This document shows positions 7,875 to 15,086 of a stretch of DNA of 38,032 nucleotides, in pieces. How positions within the stretch are numbered: position 1 is the first letter of the stretch; each line of letters begins with the position of its first letter. A model generated the notes under the pieces. That model saw nothing but the letters and a program-made list of their open reading frames with translations, did no database searches and was not told the origin of the DNA. The stretch covers positions 1 to 38,032 of the forward strand of contig NZ_JARXAB010000122.1 in NCBI RefSeq assembly GCF_029866045.1, written 5' to 3'. The translations under genes were made by a program, and so were the position numbers. Origin of the DNA: Ramlibacter sp. (GTDB lineage: Bacteria > Pseudomonadota > Gammaproteobacteria > Burkholderiales > Burkholderiaceae_C).

Positions 7875-8054
7875 ATGACCGATCCCAGGGAACCCTCCGC
7901 CGAAGAAATCATGCAACTGAAGCAACATCTGAACCGGTTTTTCGATCGGCTGGATGAACGCCATACATGGCGGCTGCTGGAGCAGCAACTGGTGAGCGAG
8001 TTCAAGTTCGAGGGCTTGCCTACCGGCCGTGAAGCCGAGAGAGGGTCCGCATGA
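7875..8054 (+). CDS. 59-aa hypothetical protein in the MmgE-FAH operon
   Basis: This small ORF lies between the SDR and the FAH-family gene. It starts ATG 7875 and its stop TGA overlaps the FAH ATG (ATGA at 8051). It reads MTDPREPSAEEIMQLKQHLN and continues as a charged amphipathic helix (RFFDRLDERHTWRLLEQQL) with a short polar end. There is no signal peptide or membrane segment. The packing, in the same coupled style as the other operon genes, supports real translation. By eye the FFDRLDERHTW-x-LLEQQL pattern recalls the first helices of SnoaL-like/NTF2-fold proteins, but it is far too short for that fold. It could be a truncated relative or a small accessory protein. I do not recognise a function. 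Confidence 0.6.
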   Translation: MTDPREPSAEEIMQLKQHLNRFFDRLDERHTWRLLEQQLVSEFKFEGLPTGREAERGSA

Positions 8055-8977
8055 AGTTCGTCGCATTTGCGCAAGCCGGGAGCAGCCGGCGCACCGGGGT
8101 GCTGCAAGACGACTCGGTGGTCGACGTCACCGACCTGCTGGAGCGAATCGCACACGACCCCCAGACGCTGGCGGCGCTTGAAAGCCGCGGCATTGAACCT
8201 GCGCCAGGAGGGCTGCTCCGTTGGCTGCAGGCAGGCGACGCGGCACGCGGGCTGACCCAGCAACAAATTCATGAGCGCCTGGCCTCGAGCAAGGCGGCGC
8301 GCCTGGAGCTCACTGCGCTGCAACTCCTGCCGCCGGTACCCCGCCCGGGCAAGATCATCGGCGTGGGCCGCAACTACGCAGCCCATGCGAAAGAAACGGG
8401 CGTGGATCCCTTCGAAAAGCCGCGCATCATCTTCAAGGTGCCGTCGTCGATCGCGGCGCCCGGAGCCACAGTCGCCAAACCCCCTCTTGTCCAGAAGATG
8501 GACTTTGAAGGTGAGCTCGCGGTGGTCATTGGCCGCTTCGCTTCGAATGTAGAGCCGCATGAAGCGCTCGCCTGCGTCGGTGGCTACTCGCTGGTCAACG
8601 ATCTGAGTGCTCGCGAGTTCCAGTTTGACGTCAACCCCGCGCAGACAACCTTCGCGAAAAGCGCGGACGGCTTCTGCCCTTTCGGGCCCACACTCGTCAC
8701 GGCGGATGAAATTCCTGACCCGCAATCGTTGCGGCTGCGAACCTGGGTGAACGGAGCTCTCATGCAGGAAGCCTCTACACAAGAGATGCTGTTTCCGGTG
8801 GCCTCCCTCATCAGCTACCTGAGTCAGTACATCACGCTCGAGCCTGGAGACGTGCTGGCAACCGGCACGCCGGCGGGTATCGGCGCATTCCGCTCGCCGC
8901 CGGTATACCTGACCCGCGGTGATTGCATCGAGGTGACCATCGAGGAAATCGGATCGCTCGTCACCACCATTGGGTGA
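8051..8977 (+). CDS. Fumarylacetoacetate hydrolase (FAH) family protein
   Basis: This 308-aa protein belongs to the FAH superfamily of metal-dependent C-C hydrolases, isomerases and decarboxylases. The N-terminal part (about 1-95) is variable. The core starts at GKIIGVGRNYAAHAKE, with the His of YAAHAKE. The metal-binding Glu pair is in DFEGELAVVIG and the Asp in SLVNDLSARE. The Lys of TFAKSADGFCPFGP and the C-terminal GDVLATGTPAGIG complete the family pattern. It may hydrolyse an acylpyruvate-like or 2-hydroxy-dienoate intermediate, or decarboxylate oxaloacetate. It is the last gene of the plus-strand arm and is coupled to the 59-aa ORF. No hairpin terminator was found after it; the next 341 bases hold remnants only. 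Confidence 0.92.
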   Translation: MKFVAFAQAGSSRRTGVLQDDSVVDVTDLLERIAHDPQTLAALESRGIEPAPGGLLRWLQAGDAARGLTQQQIHERLASSKAARLELTALQLLPPVPRPGKIIGVGRNYAAHAKETGVDPFEKPRIIFKVPSSIAAPGATVAKPPLVQKMDFEGELAVVIGRFASNVEPHEALACVGGYSLVNDLSAREFQFDVNPAQTTFAKSADGFCPFGPTLVTADEIPDPQSLRLRTWVNGALMQEASTQEMLFPVASLISYLSQYITLEPGDVLATGTPAGIGAFRSPPVYLTRGDCIEVTIEEIGSLVTTIG

Positions 8978-9033
8978 TGCGTCTTGCGCTGCGCACTGAT
9001 CTACGGAATGGACCGGGTCAGATCGCTCTTGAA

Positions 9034-9141
9034 CCGGTCACGCTCCCACTGCGCAAGCCGTACACTTTCCGTAAAGCGTGATCTGCTACGCCCCCAAGCA
9101 GCTAGCCTTCGGACATCAACTTGCTCGAGTTCCAGAGACAC
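9034..9141 (-). pseudogene. Decayed copy of the zur/fur 3' end
   Basis: This stretch matches the 3' end of the Fur-family gene at 15087-15461. By hand I count about 92 identical of 108 aligned columns against 15083-15189; the first 52 positions differ at only two. It still encodes the Fur C-terminus QITLYGKC-TACAVGA with the stop at 9038-9040. An in-frame TAG at 9086-9088 and a one-base length change show it is dead. Nothing of the rest of the gene is present. The 341-bp interval 8978-9318 holds only this remnant, the 16-bp tRNA copy at 9281-9296 and some AT-richer sequence without a clear promoter. It marks a rearrangement boundary. Confidence 0.82.
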
Positions 9142-9280
9142 TGACCTGAAGACAGACCATCCCTACCGAAATCGTATGATGTAGCGCGCAATGCCGTGAC
9201 ACAAGGCCGCAGCGTCTCTCACAATAGAAATTAGCCTGATTGATGTTTCTTGACCCGGCTAGACACATAAAAAGAACAGG

Positions 9281-9296
9281 CACCGCCTCCGCCAGA
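9281..9296 (+). repeat. 16-bp copy of the tRNA-Ser 3' end, candidate attR
   Basis: The sequence CACCGCCTCCGCCAGA is identical to 148-163, in the same orientation, and no more of the tRNA is present to the left. It sits between the end of the catabolic cluster and the start of the rhodanese gene, where the right boundary of an element inserted at tRNA-Ser would fall. The bounded segment is about 9.1 kb (164-9280). A chance 16-base match in intergenic DNA at a cluster edge is unlikely, but GC-rich sequence makes it less improbable than in random DNA. Confidence 0.55.
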
Positions 9297-9318
9297 CAGA
9301 ACCAGGGCGACTGAACTT

Positions 9319-10932
9319 ATGACCCCCTCCCTCCCCCACTGGCCAGACCTGCCGGGTCTGATCTTTTGGGATGCTCACCAGGTCGCCCATTGCCTGCGCG
9401 GTTCCATGGAGCATGTCCTGATGGACGTGAGGGAAGAAGGTGTCTTTGCCCAGGGCCATCTGTTTTATGCGGCCTCGCTGCCTTTGTCGCGGCTGGAGCT
9501 GAGGCTGCCACAGTGTGTTCCGCGGCGAGATACCGCGATCGTGCTGGTGGCCGACGACTTCTCGAGCATTGAACGAGCGCTAGCCGTCCTGCATCAGGGC
9601 GGCTACAGGCAGGTCCACGCGCTGCGGGGAGGTAACCAGGCTTGGCTTGAAGCGGGCTATCGCCTGTTTTCGGGCATCTACGTTCCGAGCAAGGCTTTTG
9701 GAGAGGTGGTCGAACACCAAGCCCAGACGCCACATATGCCGGTGGGTGAGGCGAAAACGCACCTGGCTGATTCCAAGCAGCACATTTTTGTCGATTGCCG
9801 GCCCGAATCGGAGTACCAGGATTTCACCTTCGAGGGCGCCCTTAACTGCCCGGGGGCCGAACTTGTGCTGCGCCTGCCCCCACAGAGCCAGGCGCGTACA
9901 GTGGTGGTCAATTGCGCGGGGCGTACGCGCAGCATCATTGGTGCCCAGTCGCTGATCAATGCGGGCTACCCCCACACGGTGTATGCGCTCGAAAACGGCA
10001 CCATGGCCTGGCATCTGGAGGGCGGGGCCTTGCAACCGGGGCGGTTACCCGTATTGCCCATGCCGTCAGCGGCCGAGATCGAGAAAGCCTCGCAGCGGGC
10101 CTGCGCCTTGGCCGAGGCACTGCAGATACGCTGGATCGACGCCGACCAACTGCAGGCCATGAGAGAGCAACAAGACCGCACAACCTATTGCTTTGACGTT
10201 CGACTGCCCAGCGCCAGCGCACAAAGTCCCTTTCCAGGCTGGGTATCCGCCCCGGGCGGGCAGTTGGTACAAAGCACTGATCTCTATGCGCCCGTGCGCC
10301 GTGCACGTGTGGTGCTGCGCGACACCGAGAAGGTACAAGCGCCCATGACTGCTCATTGGCTGGCGCAAATGGGGTGGGAGGTTTATTGCTTCTTACCCAA
10401 TGGTGCATCGGTTTCATCGCCGCCAGCGCCCGCACCTGCGCGCTGGCCCGTGTCCCCAGCGGCTCGCGCACTGGACTTGCCGGCTTACCGGGCACTCGCA
10501 GCCCAACACCCAGTGATGCTGATCGACTGCGACGATAGCCGCGCCTATCGCCGGGAACATTTGCATCAAGCCCATTGGCTCACGCGCTCACGCATCCCCG
10601 AATGGGCTAAAACAGCCGATGCCAAGAGCTGGCATGTTTTCACCTCCTCGGATGCCCGATTGGCGTCCTGGGCGGCGGCCGACGCTCAGGCGGCAGGCCT
10701 TGCGGCTGCCTACTTGCAAGAGGGCAGCCAGACAGCGGCCGCAGTGCTGGGGACCGAATCGCAACTGCGACTGCTCTGCCCCACCGATGATGCTTGGTAC
10801 AGTCCTTACCAGCTGGACACGGGTGTCTCCGAGGCCATGCGGCAGTACATCGAGTGGGAAACCGATTTACTGGCCCAACTCGATCAGGAGCCCGGAGTCC
10901 AGTTCCAGATTTATCAACGCGACACCGCATGA
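9319..10932 (+). CDS. Four-domain rhodanese-like sulfurtransferase
   Basis: This 537-aa cytosolic protein is built of four rhodanese-like domains, at about residues 15-120, 138-240, 265-365 and 385-490. Repeated marks are VLMDVREEGVFAQGHL, FVDCRPESEYQDFTFEGA, YCFDVRLPSA and LIDCDDSRAYRREHL. Only domain 2 has a catalytic-loop Cys (Cys199 in VVNCAGRTRS). The equivalent loops of domains 1, 3 and 4 read VADDFS, LRDTEK and FTSSDA. One domain would carry persulfide and three would be structural or substrate-binding. Most known sulfurtransferases have one or two domains. The start is ATG 9319; the stop overlaps the next gene by ATGA. Being first in a C-S lyase/thiol dioxygenase operon, it probably handles sulfane sulfur from an organosulfur compound. 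Confidence 0.9.
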   Translation: MTPSLPHWPDLPGLIFWDAHQVAHCLRGSMEHVLMDVREEGVFAQGHLFYAASLPLSRLELRLPQCVPRRDTAIVLVADDFSSIERALAVLHQGGYRQVHALRGGNQAWLEAGYRLFSGIYVPSKAFGEVVEHQAQTPHMPVGEAKTHLADSKQHIFVDCRPESEYQDFTFEGALNCPGAELVLRLPPQSQARTVVVNCAGRTRSIIGAQSLINAGYPHTVYALENGTMAWHLEGGALQPGRLPVLPMPSAAEIEKASQRACALAEALQIRWIDADQLQAMREQQDRTTYCFDVRLPSASAQSPFPGWVSAPGGQLVQSTDLYAPVRRARVVLRDTEKVQAPMTAHWLAQMGWEVYCFLPNGASVSSPPAPAPARWPVSPAARALDLPAYRALAAQHPVMLIDCDDSRAYRREHLHQAHWLTRSRIPEWAKTADAKSWHVFTSSDARLASWAAADAQAAGLAAAYLQEGSQTAAAVLGTESQLRLLCPTDDAWYSPYQLDTGVSEAMRQYIEWETDLLAQLDQEPGVQFQIYQRDTA

Positions 10933-12152
10933 CCCGTCCCAAGGACTTCACGCCGCTCGAAAGACAACGCATCCCGCATGTCGGGACCGAACACGTGCAG
11001 ACCCGGCTGTTGCATGCGGGCGCTCCCCAGGGCGCGCTGGCGGGTACCGTCGCACCACCCACCTACCATTTTTCAACCGTCATTTATCCGAGTGTGGCAG
11101 CCTATGAGGCGGCTCATCACGATCGGTTCGGGAGGCTCATTTACGGGCGAGTGGGCTCACCCACCTTGTGGGCTCTCGAAGACGCGCTGTGCGAACTTGA
11201 GGGGGCTGGCGATGCGGTATTGGTGCCGTCTGGCCTAGCCGCCATCCACCTGGCGCTGGCCAGTTCCTTGTCGGCCGGAGACCATGTGCTGGTGACCGAT
11301 GCGGTCTACCCGCCTGTCAAGCAGTTGTGTCACAACGTGCTGGCCAGGTGGGGCATCGAGGTGGAGTTTTACGATCCACTCGATATGAGCGCACTGGCCT
11401 CGCGATTCAAACCGCACACGCGTGTGGTCTATGCCGAGTCGCCAGCTTCACACACGCTTGAAATCCAGGACCTGCCCGCCTTGTGCGCCCTGGCGCATGC
11501 TCGCGGGGCGCGGGTGATCGTGGACAACACCTGGGCCACGCCGCTTTTTCAAAAGCCCCTGGCTCTGGGGGCAGACATAGTGGTGCATGCGGGTACGAAG
11601 TACTTGGTGGGACATTCGGACGCCATGATGGGCGTGGTGCTCAGTCGCGCAGATATGGCGTCGCAGGTACGCAGTCACTGGTCGGACACCGGCAGCTGCA
11701 TGGGCCCCGATGACGCGGCCCTGGCCTTGCGGGGCCTGCGGACCCTGGATGTGCGCCTGCAACGGCACCAGGCCAACGCCCTGCGCGTGAGCCAGTGGCT
11801 GGAGCAACGCGCGGAGGTGGCCCGCGTCTTCTACCCCGCACTGGCTTCACATCCCCAGCATGCCCTATGGCAGCGCGATTTCAGCGGCGCAACTGGCCTG
11901 CTGACTTTTGTGCCGCAGCCCAGCGCCAAAATGAAGGTGGATGCTTTTGCAGACGCTCTCCAGCTGTTCGGCATTGGGGCGAGCTGGGGCGGCTTTGAGA
12001 GCCTGGTGCTCACCGCGCTGCCCCAGCGCAGGGCAGCATCATTGCCCTGGCCGGCGGGCCAGTACGCAGTGCGTCTACACGTTGGCCTCGAGCATGTCGA
12101 TGATTTACTCCGAGATCTGGACCAGGCGTTTGAGGCGTGGCGGCGCGCCTGA
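10929..12152 (+). CDS. PLP-dependent C-S lyase, cystathionine beta-lyase family
   Basis: This 407-aa enzyme is of the Cys/Met-metabolism PLP family (fold type I), which cleaves or forms C-S bonds in sulfur amino acids. Landmarks are TRLLHAGAPQG, the phosphate-binding YGRVGSPTLWALE, DAVLVPSGLAAIHLAL, the Asp in VIVDNTWATP and the Schiff-base Lys in HAGTKYLVGHSD. The C-terminal GASWGGFESLV segment is typical of cystathionine beta-lyase (MetC) rather than gamma-synthase. The start ATG 10929 overlaps the rhodanese stop. A longer frame starting at 10794 runs inside the rhodanese gene and was not used. Beta-elimination would give a thiol plus an unstable enamine, which fits the Rid protein and thiol dioxygenase downstream. 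The substrate may be a cysteine S-conjugate or cystathionine-like compound. Confidence 0.92.
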   Translation: MTRPKDFTPLERQRIPHVGTEHVQTRLLHAGAPQGALAGTVAPPTYHFSTVIYPSVAAYEAAHHDRFGRLIYGRVGSPTLWALEDALCELEGAGDAVLVPSGLAAIHLALASSLSAGDHVLVTDAVYPPVKQLCHNVLARWGIEVEFYDPLDMSALASRFKPHTRVVYAESPASHTLEIQDLPALCALAHARGARVIVDNTWATPLFQKPLALGADIVVHAGTKYLVGHSDAMMGVVLSRADMASQVRSHWSDTGSCMGPDDAALALRGLRTLDVRLQRHQANALRVSQWLEQRAEVARVFYPALASHPQHALWQRDFSGATGLLTFVPQPSAKMKVDAFADALQLFGIGASWGGFESLVLTALPQRRAASLPWPAGQYAVRLHVGLEHVDDLLRDLDQAFEAWRRA

Positions 12153-12185
12153 GACTCTCCCGCAGTACAAGCCGAAGGAAAGACC

Positions 12186-12581
12186 ATGAGCTCGTTTATC
12201 TTGCATAACCCGGCGGATATCCTGGAGCCTCAAGGCCCCTACTCGCACGGGCTGGAGGTGCCACCGAATTCGCGACTGCTGTTCATCTCCGGGCAAACCG
12301 CGGGGCGTCCTGACGGCACCATCCCCGATACGATCGAGGAGCAAAGCCTGATCGTGTGGACACGGATCATGCATGTCCTGACGTCTGCGCGTATGGACAT
12401 GGCCGACGTGGTCAAGATCAGCAGCTACCTGCGTCACCGCGAGCATGCGGCCGCCTACGCCAAGGTACGGGCGCAGTTTTTGGGAACGCACCGGCCCGCG
12501 GCCCTGGGCCTAGTTGTCAGCGAGATGTTTCGCACGCAGTACCTGGTGGAAGTTGAAGTGATTGCCGCCCAGGCGGTCTGA
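12186..12581 (+). CDS. Rid-family (YjgF/YER057c/UK114) protein
   Basis: This 131-aa protein has the chorismate-mutase-like fold of the Rid family. RidA itself hydrolyses reactive enamines and imines released by PLP enzymes. Marks are SHGLEVPPNSRLLFISGQT, the DVVKISSYLRHREHAAAYAKV helix and LVEVEVIAA at the end. The Arg that binds the substrate carboxylate in RidA (in FPARS) is replaced by Ala here (HRPAALG), though an Arg stands two residues earlier. The closing Glu is kept. It may therefore be one of the Rid subfamilies without imine deaminase activity. The start is ATG 12186 with GAAGGAAAG upstream. Its place right after a C-S lyase supports a job on the lyase product. Confidence 0.9.
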   Translation: MSSFILHNPADILEPQGPYSHGLEVPPNSRLLFISGQTAGRPDGTIPDTIEEQSLIVWTRIMHVLTSARMDMADVVKISSYLRHREHAAAYAKVRAQFLGTHRPAALGLVVSEMFRTQYLVEVEVIAAQAV

Positions 12582-12606
12582 CACCTTAAAAAAGCAGGAG
12601 ATCGAT

Positions 12607-13581
12607 ATGACCACTAACCGCCGTATTTTCTTGGCTGGCTCGCTCGCAGCATGGGGTGTGCGCCCCTTGCAGGCGCAAGAGGCCTACCCCTCACGTCCGA
12701 TCCGTCTGGTTGTTCCCTTTGCCCCAGGTGGTTCGGCCGACGCCATGGGGCGACTGATTTCCGAGCGGTTCGGCGCTGGCCTGGGCCAGCCCGTGGTGGT
12801 CGATATCAAAACCGGTGCGGGGGGCGTGATCGGCTCCGACATCGTGGCCCGGGCGGCACCCGACGGCTACACCTTGCTCTTGGGTATTGCAGCCACGCAC
12901 GCTATTCAGACCGCCCTCGGTCAAAAACTGCCTTACGACGTCGTGAAAGACTTCACCCCCATCGGTCAGATCAGCACGGGTGTGATCGCAATCTCGGTGC
13001 CGGCCTCCATGCCAGTGAACAACCTGAAAAGCTTCATCGACTATGCCAAGGCCCATCCCGGCAAGGTGAGCTACGGTACAGGTGGTCACGCCTCCGGCGG
13101 ACATCTCGTGGGCGAGGGCCTGAGCGCATTAGCCAATATCCAGATGACGCATGTACCCTACAAGGGTGGTGCTCCAGCTTTCAACGACCTCGTGGGCGGG
13201 CAATTGCAGGCTGTGATGACCGACACCACCACCACGGGATCGTTCAACCGACTTGGAAAGATACGGGTGATCGCCGTCGCTGGCCCGCGGCGCAGCCCGG
13301 CGTTCCCCGACGTGCCCACCACCACAGAGCAAGGCGTGCCTTTTGAACCCGGCAGCTGGTTTGCGTTGTTTGCACCGGCGGGAACGCCTGCGACAGTGGT
13401 CAAGCAGCTCAATACCGAGCTCAATAAAATGCTGACCAACAAAGATGTTCAAGACCGAATGCAGGTCATGGGCATCATCCCCACCCCCGGAGAGCCCGAG
13501 GCTTTTCGCAGGACCCAACAGAGAGATATCGAGGTCTGGACTCGCGTGGTAAAGACAGCCGGCATCAAGGTTGATCCATGA
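12607..13581 (+). CDS. Bug/TctC-family periplasmic solute receptor 2
   Basis: This is a 324-aa Bug receptor. The N-terminal RRIFLAGSLAAWGV and cleavage near LQAQEA give the signal peptide. YPSRPIRLVVPFAPGG, VVVDIKTGAGG and APDGYTLLLG follow in order. The substrate loop after SYGTGGHASGG is typical. ATG 12607 with AGGAGA in front is clearly the start. The stop overlaps the dioxygenase start by ATGA, so the receptor is embedded in the sulfur operon. It probably binds the thio-acid degraded there. No TctAB permease is in the window. The inner-membrane partner must be shared or encoded elsewhere. Confidence 0.93.
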   Translation: MTTNRRIFLAGSLAAWGVRPLQAQEAYPSRPIRLVVPFAPGGSADAMGRLISERFGAGLGQPVVVDIKTGAGGVIGSDIVARAAPDGYTLLLGIAATHAIQTALGQKLPYDVVKDFTPIGQISTGVIAISVPASMPVNNLKSFIDYAKAHPGKVSYGTGGHASGGHLVGEGLSALANIQMTHVPYKGGAPAFNDLVGGQLQAVMTDTTTTGSFNRLGKIRVIAVAGPRRSPAFPDVPTTTEQGVPFEPGSWFALFAPAGTPATVVKQLNTELNKMLTNKDVQDRMQVMGIIPTPGEPEAFRRTQQRDIEVWTRVVKTAGIKVDP

Positions 13582-14195
13582 CACCCGAGCAGCCCGGTGC
13601 ACGCCGTGAGCGTAGCGATCGAGTCCATGCTCTGATCACCGCCTTGCGCGCCCTGCGCCAGCAACACCCGGCCGATGCCCCCGAGTTCCAGCAGGCGGTC
13701 AGCCGGCATCTGAGCGCGCTGGCCGCTTACTCATCGCTGTGGAAGCTGGAAGATTTTCCGATTCTGGACGGCCAGCGCTGGGGGGTCTACCAACTGCATG
13801 AAGAAGCAGACGGTAGCCTGGGGCTGTACGCCTCGGCGGCACGCCCGGGCCACGCACAGCCCCCTCACAACCACACGACCTGGGCGTGTATCGCAGGGGT
13901 CAGCGGGATAGAACGCAACCGCTTTTACCAACGCGAGGAGGCTGGCCAGAGCCCGGGGCCTGCGCGCTTGATCCGCTCTGGTACCCAAGACATCGGCGCA
14001 GGCGGAACCTGCTTTCTCCTGGCCGATGACATCCACGACATTGAGGTAATCCCCCCTGGCGATGCAATGCACTTGCACCTGTACGGACAGGGGCTGCCGC
14101 ATTTGCATCAGCGCTTGCGCTTTGACCTGACGCTCGAGCGCTGCGAGTACTTTCCCGCTTTCACAGGCATACCCGTTTTTGACCTCACCCCATGA
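13578..14195 (+). CDS. Cupin thiol dioxygenase (cysteine dioxygenase type I-like)
   Basis: This 205-aa protein resembles the CDO/3-mercaptopropionate dioxygenase family, which adds O2 to a thiol to make a sulfinate using a 3-His iron centre. His97 and His99 (PPHNHTTW) and His153 (DDIHDIEV) are the likely ligands, and HLHLYG closes the barrel. The HNHTTWACIAGVSGIERNRFY block looks more like bacterial mercapto-acid dioxygenases than mammalian CDO. Family members from Variovorax oxidise mercaptosuccinate and 3-mercaptopropionate, so a thio-carboxylate is a reasonable guess. It is coupled by ATGA to the Bug gene before and the hydrolase after. Which thiol it takes cannot be settled by reading. 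Confidence 0.85.
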   Translation: MTPEQPGARRERSDRVHALITALRALRQQHPADAPEFQQAVSRHLSALAAYSSLWKLEDFPILDGQRWGVYQLHEEADGSLGLYASAARPGHAQPPHNHTTWACIAGVSGIERNRFYQREEAGQSPGPARLIRSGTQDIGAGGTCFLLADDIHDIEVIPPGDAMHLHLYGQGLPHLHQRLRFDLTLERCEYFPAFTGIPVFDLTP

Positions 14196-15061
14196 CACCT
14201 ACCCACGACGGATTTGTACAAACATCCCAGCTGCGTCTTCACTACGAGCAGTGGCGCTCCGACGGACCCACCGTGGTGTGCCTGCATGGGACGTCCTTGA
14301 ACGGAAAGGTCTGGTCCTGGCTGGCAGATAGCCTGCACCCGCAGTTCAACCTGATTGGCCTGGATCAACGCGGGCATGGTGATTCAGGGGTGGCGCCTTT
14401 GGGCCAGTACACCGTGGACCATTACTGCGCGGATCTGGTCGAGTTCATGGACGCCATGGCTTGGCCGCAGGTGAGCTTTGTGGGCTCGTCACTGGGGACG
14501 CGTGTGGCTTTGCAATATGCGTCGCTACATCCGGATCGGGTGCGCAGCCTGGTGTTTCTGGACCTGAGTTTCGAGATGCCCAAGCATGCATCGGACGAAA
14601 TGATTCATGTGCATCGAACCCGGCCCCGAACTTTTGCCGATATGGACGAGGCCATGGCGTTTTCAAGGACGATGCCGCAGCGTTTGAGGTTCACCGAAGA
14701 CACTCACCGGCTGACCTTGCAAGGGGATCTGCGGCTCAACGCGCAGGGTCGGCTTGAGTGGCGCTACGACCGAGACGCCGCCATCGAAACATTGGCTGTT
14801 GCCGCGCGCGACATGTGGGAGCACGTGCGGCGCGTCAAATGCCCGACTGCAGTGCTGCGGGGTGAGCTCTCCAATGTACTGACCCCCGAAACGTCGGCGC
14901 GCCTGAACCGGGAGTTTCAAAACGGTCAGGTGCTCACCATACCGGGCGCTGGTCATTCGATTTGGGGCGACAACCCCGGGGCAACGCAGCGGGCCATCGG
15001 GACTTTCTTGCAAACCACCAATTTCGAACAAACGCAGGCGGCTATCTCACCAAAGGGGTAA
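14192..15061 (+). CDS. Alpha/beta-hydrolase-fold protein
   Basis: This 289-aa enzyme has the oxyanion-hole motif CLHGTSLNG, strand and turn LIGLDQRGHGDSG, nucleophile elbow GSSLGTR and the late His in GAGHSIWGD. These are the fold's usual Ser and His. In many relatives the acid of the triad lies in a short segment like RG-x-x-S-D-V-L. Here that segment is RGELSNVLTPE, with Asn at the place I would expect Asp, so the acid may be the nearby Glu or lie elsewhere. It is the last gene of the sulfur operon and overlaps the dioxygenase by ATGA. It could cleave a C-C bond, an ester or a thioester of a pathway intermediate. It ends 25 bp from the convergent zur-like gene, with no visible terminator. 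Confidence 0.85.
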   Translation: MTPTHDGFVQTSQLRLHYEQWRSDGPTVVCLHGTSLNGKVWSWLADSLHPQFNLIGLDQRGHGDSGVAPLGQYTVDHYCADLVEFMDAMAWPQVSFVGSSLGTRVALQYASLHPDRVRSLVFLDLSFEMPKHASDEMIHVHRTRPRTFADMDEAMAFSRTMPQRLRFTEDTHRLTLQGDLRLNAQGRLEWRYDRDAAIETLAVAARDMWEHVRRVKCPTAVLRGELSNVLTPETSARLNREFQNGQVLTIPGAGHSIWGDNPGATQRAIGTFLQTTNFEQTQAAISPKG

Positions 15062-15086
15062 GCCACGGGCTGTCCGACTTGACCGG

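Noticed and set aside
7403-8782. 459-aa minus-strand frame across SDR, small ORF and FAH
   Set aside because: It crosses three coupled plus-strand genes and shows no domain.
8984-9184. 66-aa plus-strand frame
   Set aside because: It lies antisense across the decayed zur tail and has no support as a gene.
9250-9271. TTGACC followed by CATAAA as promoter for the rhodanese gene
   Set aside because: The spacing is about 10 bases, too short for a sigma-70 promoter. No better pair was found.
10794-10928. N-terminal extension of the C-S lyase
   Set aside because: It overlaps the end of the rhodanese gene in another frame. The ATGA start at 10929 matches the family start.
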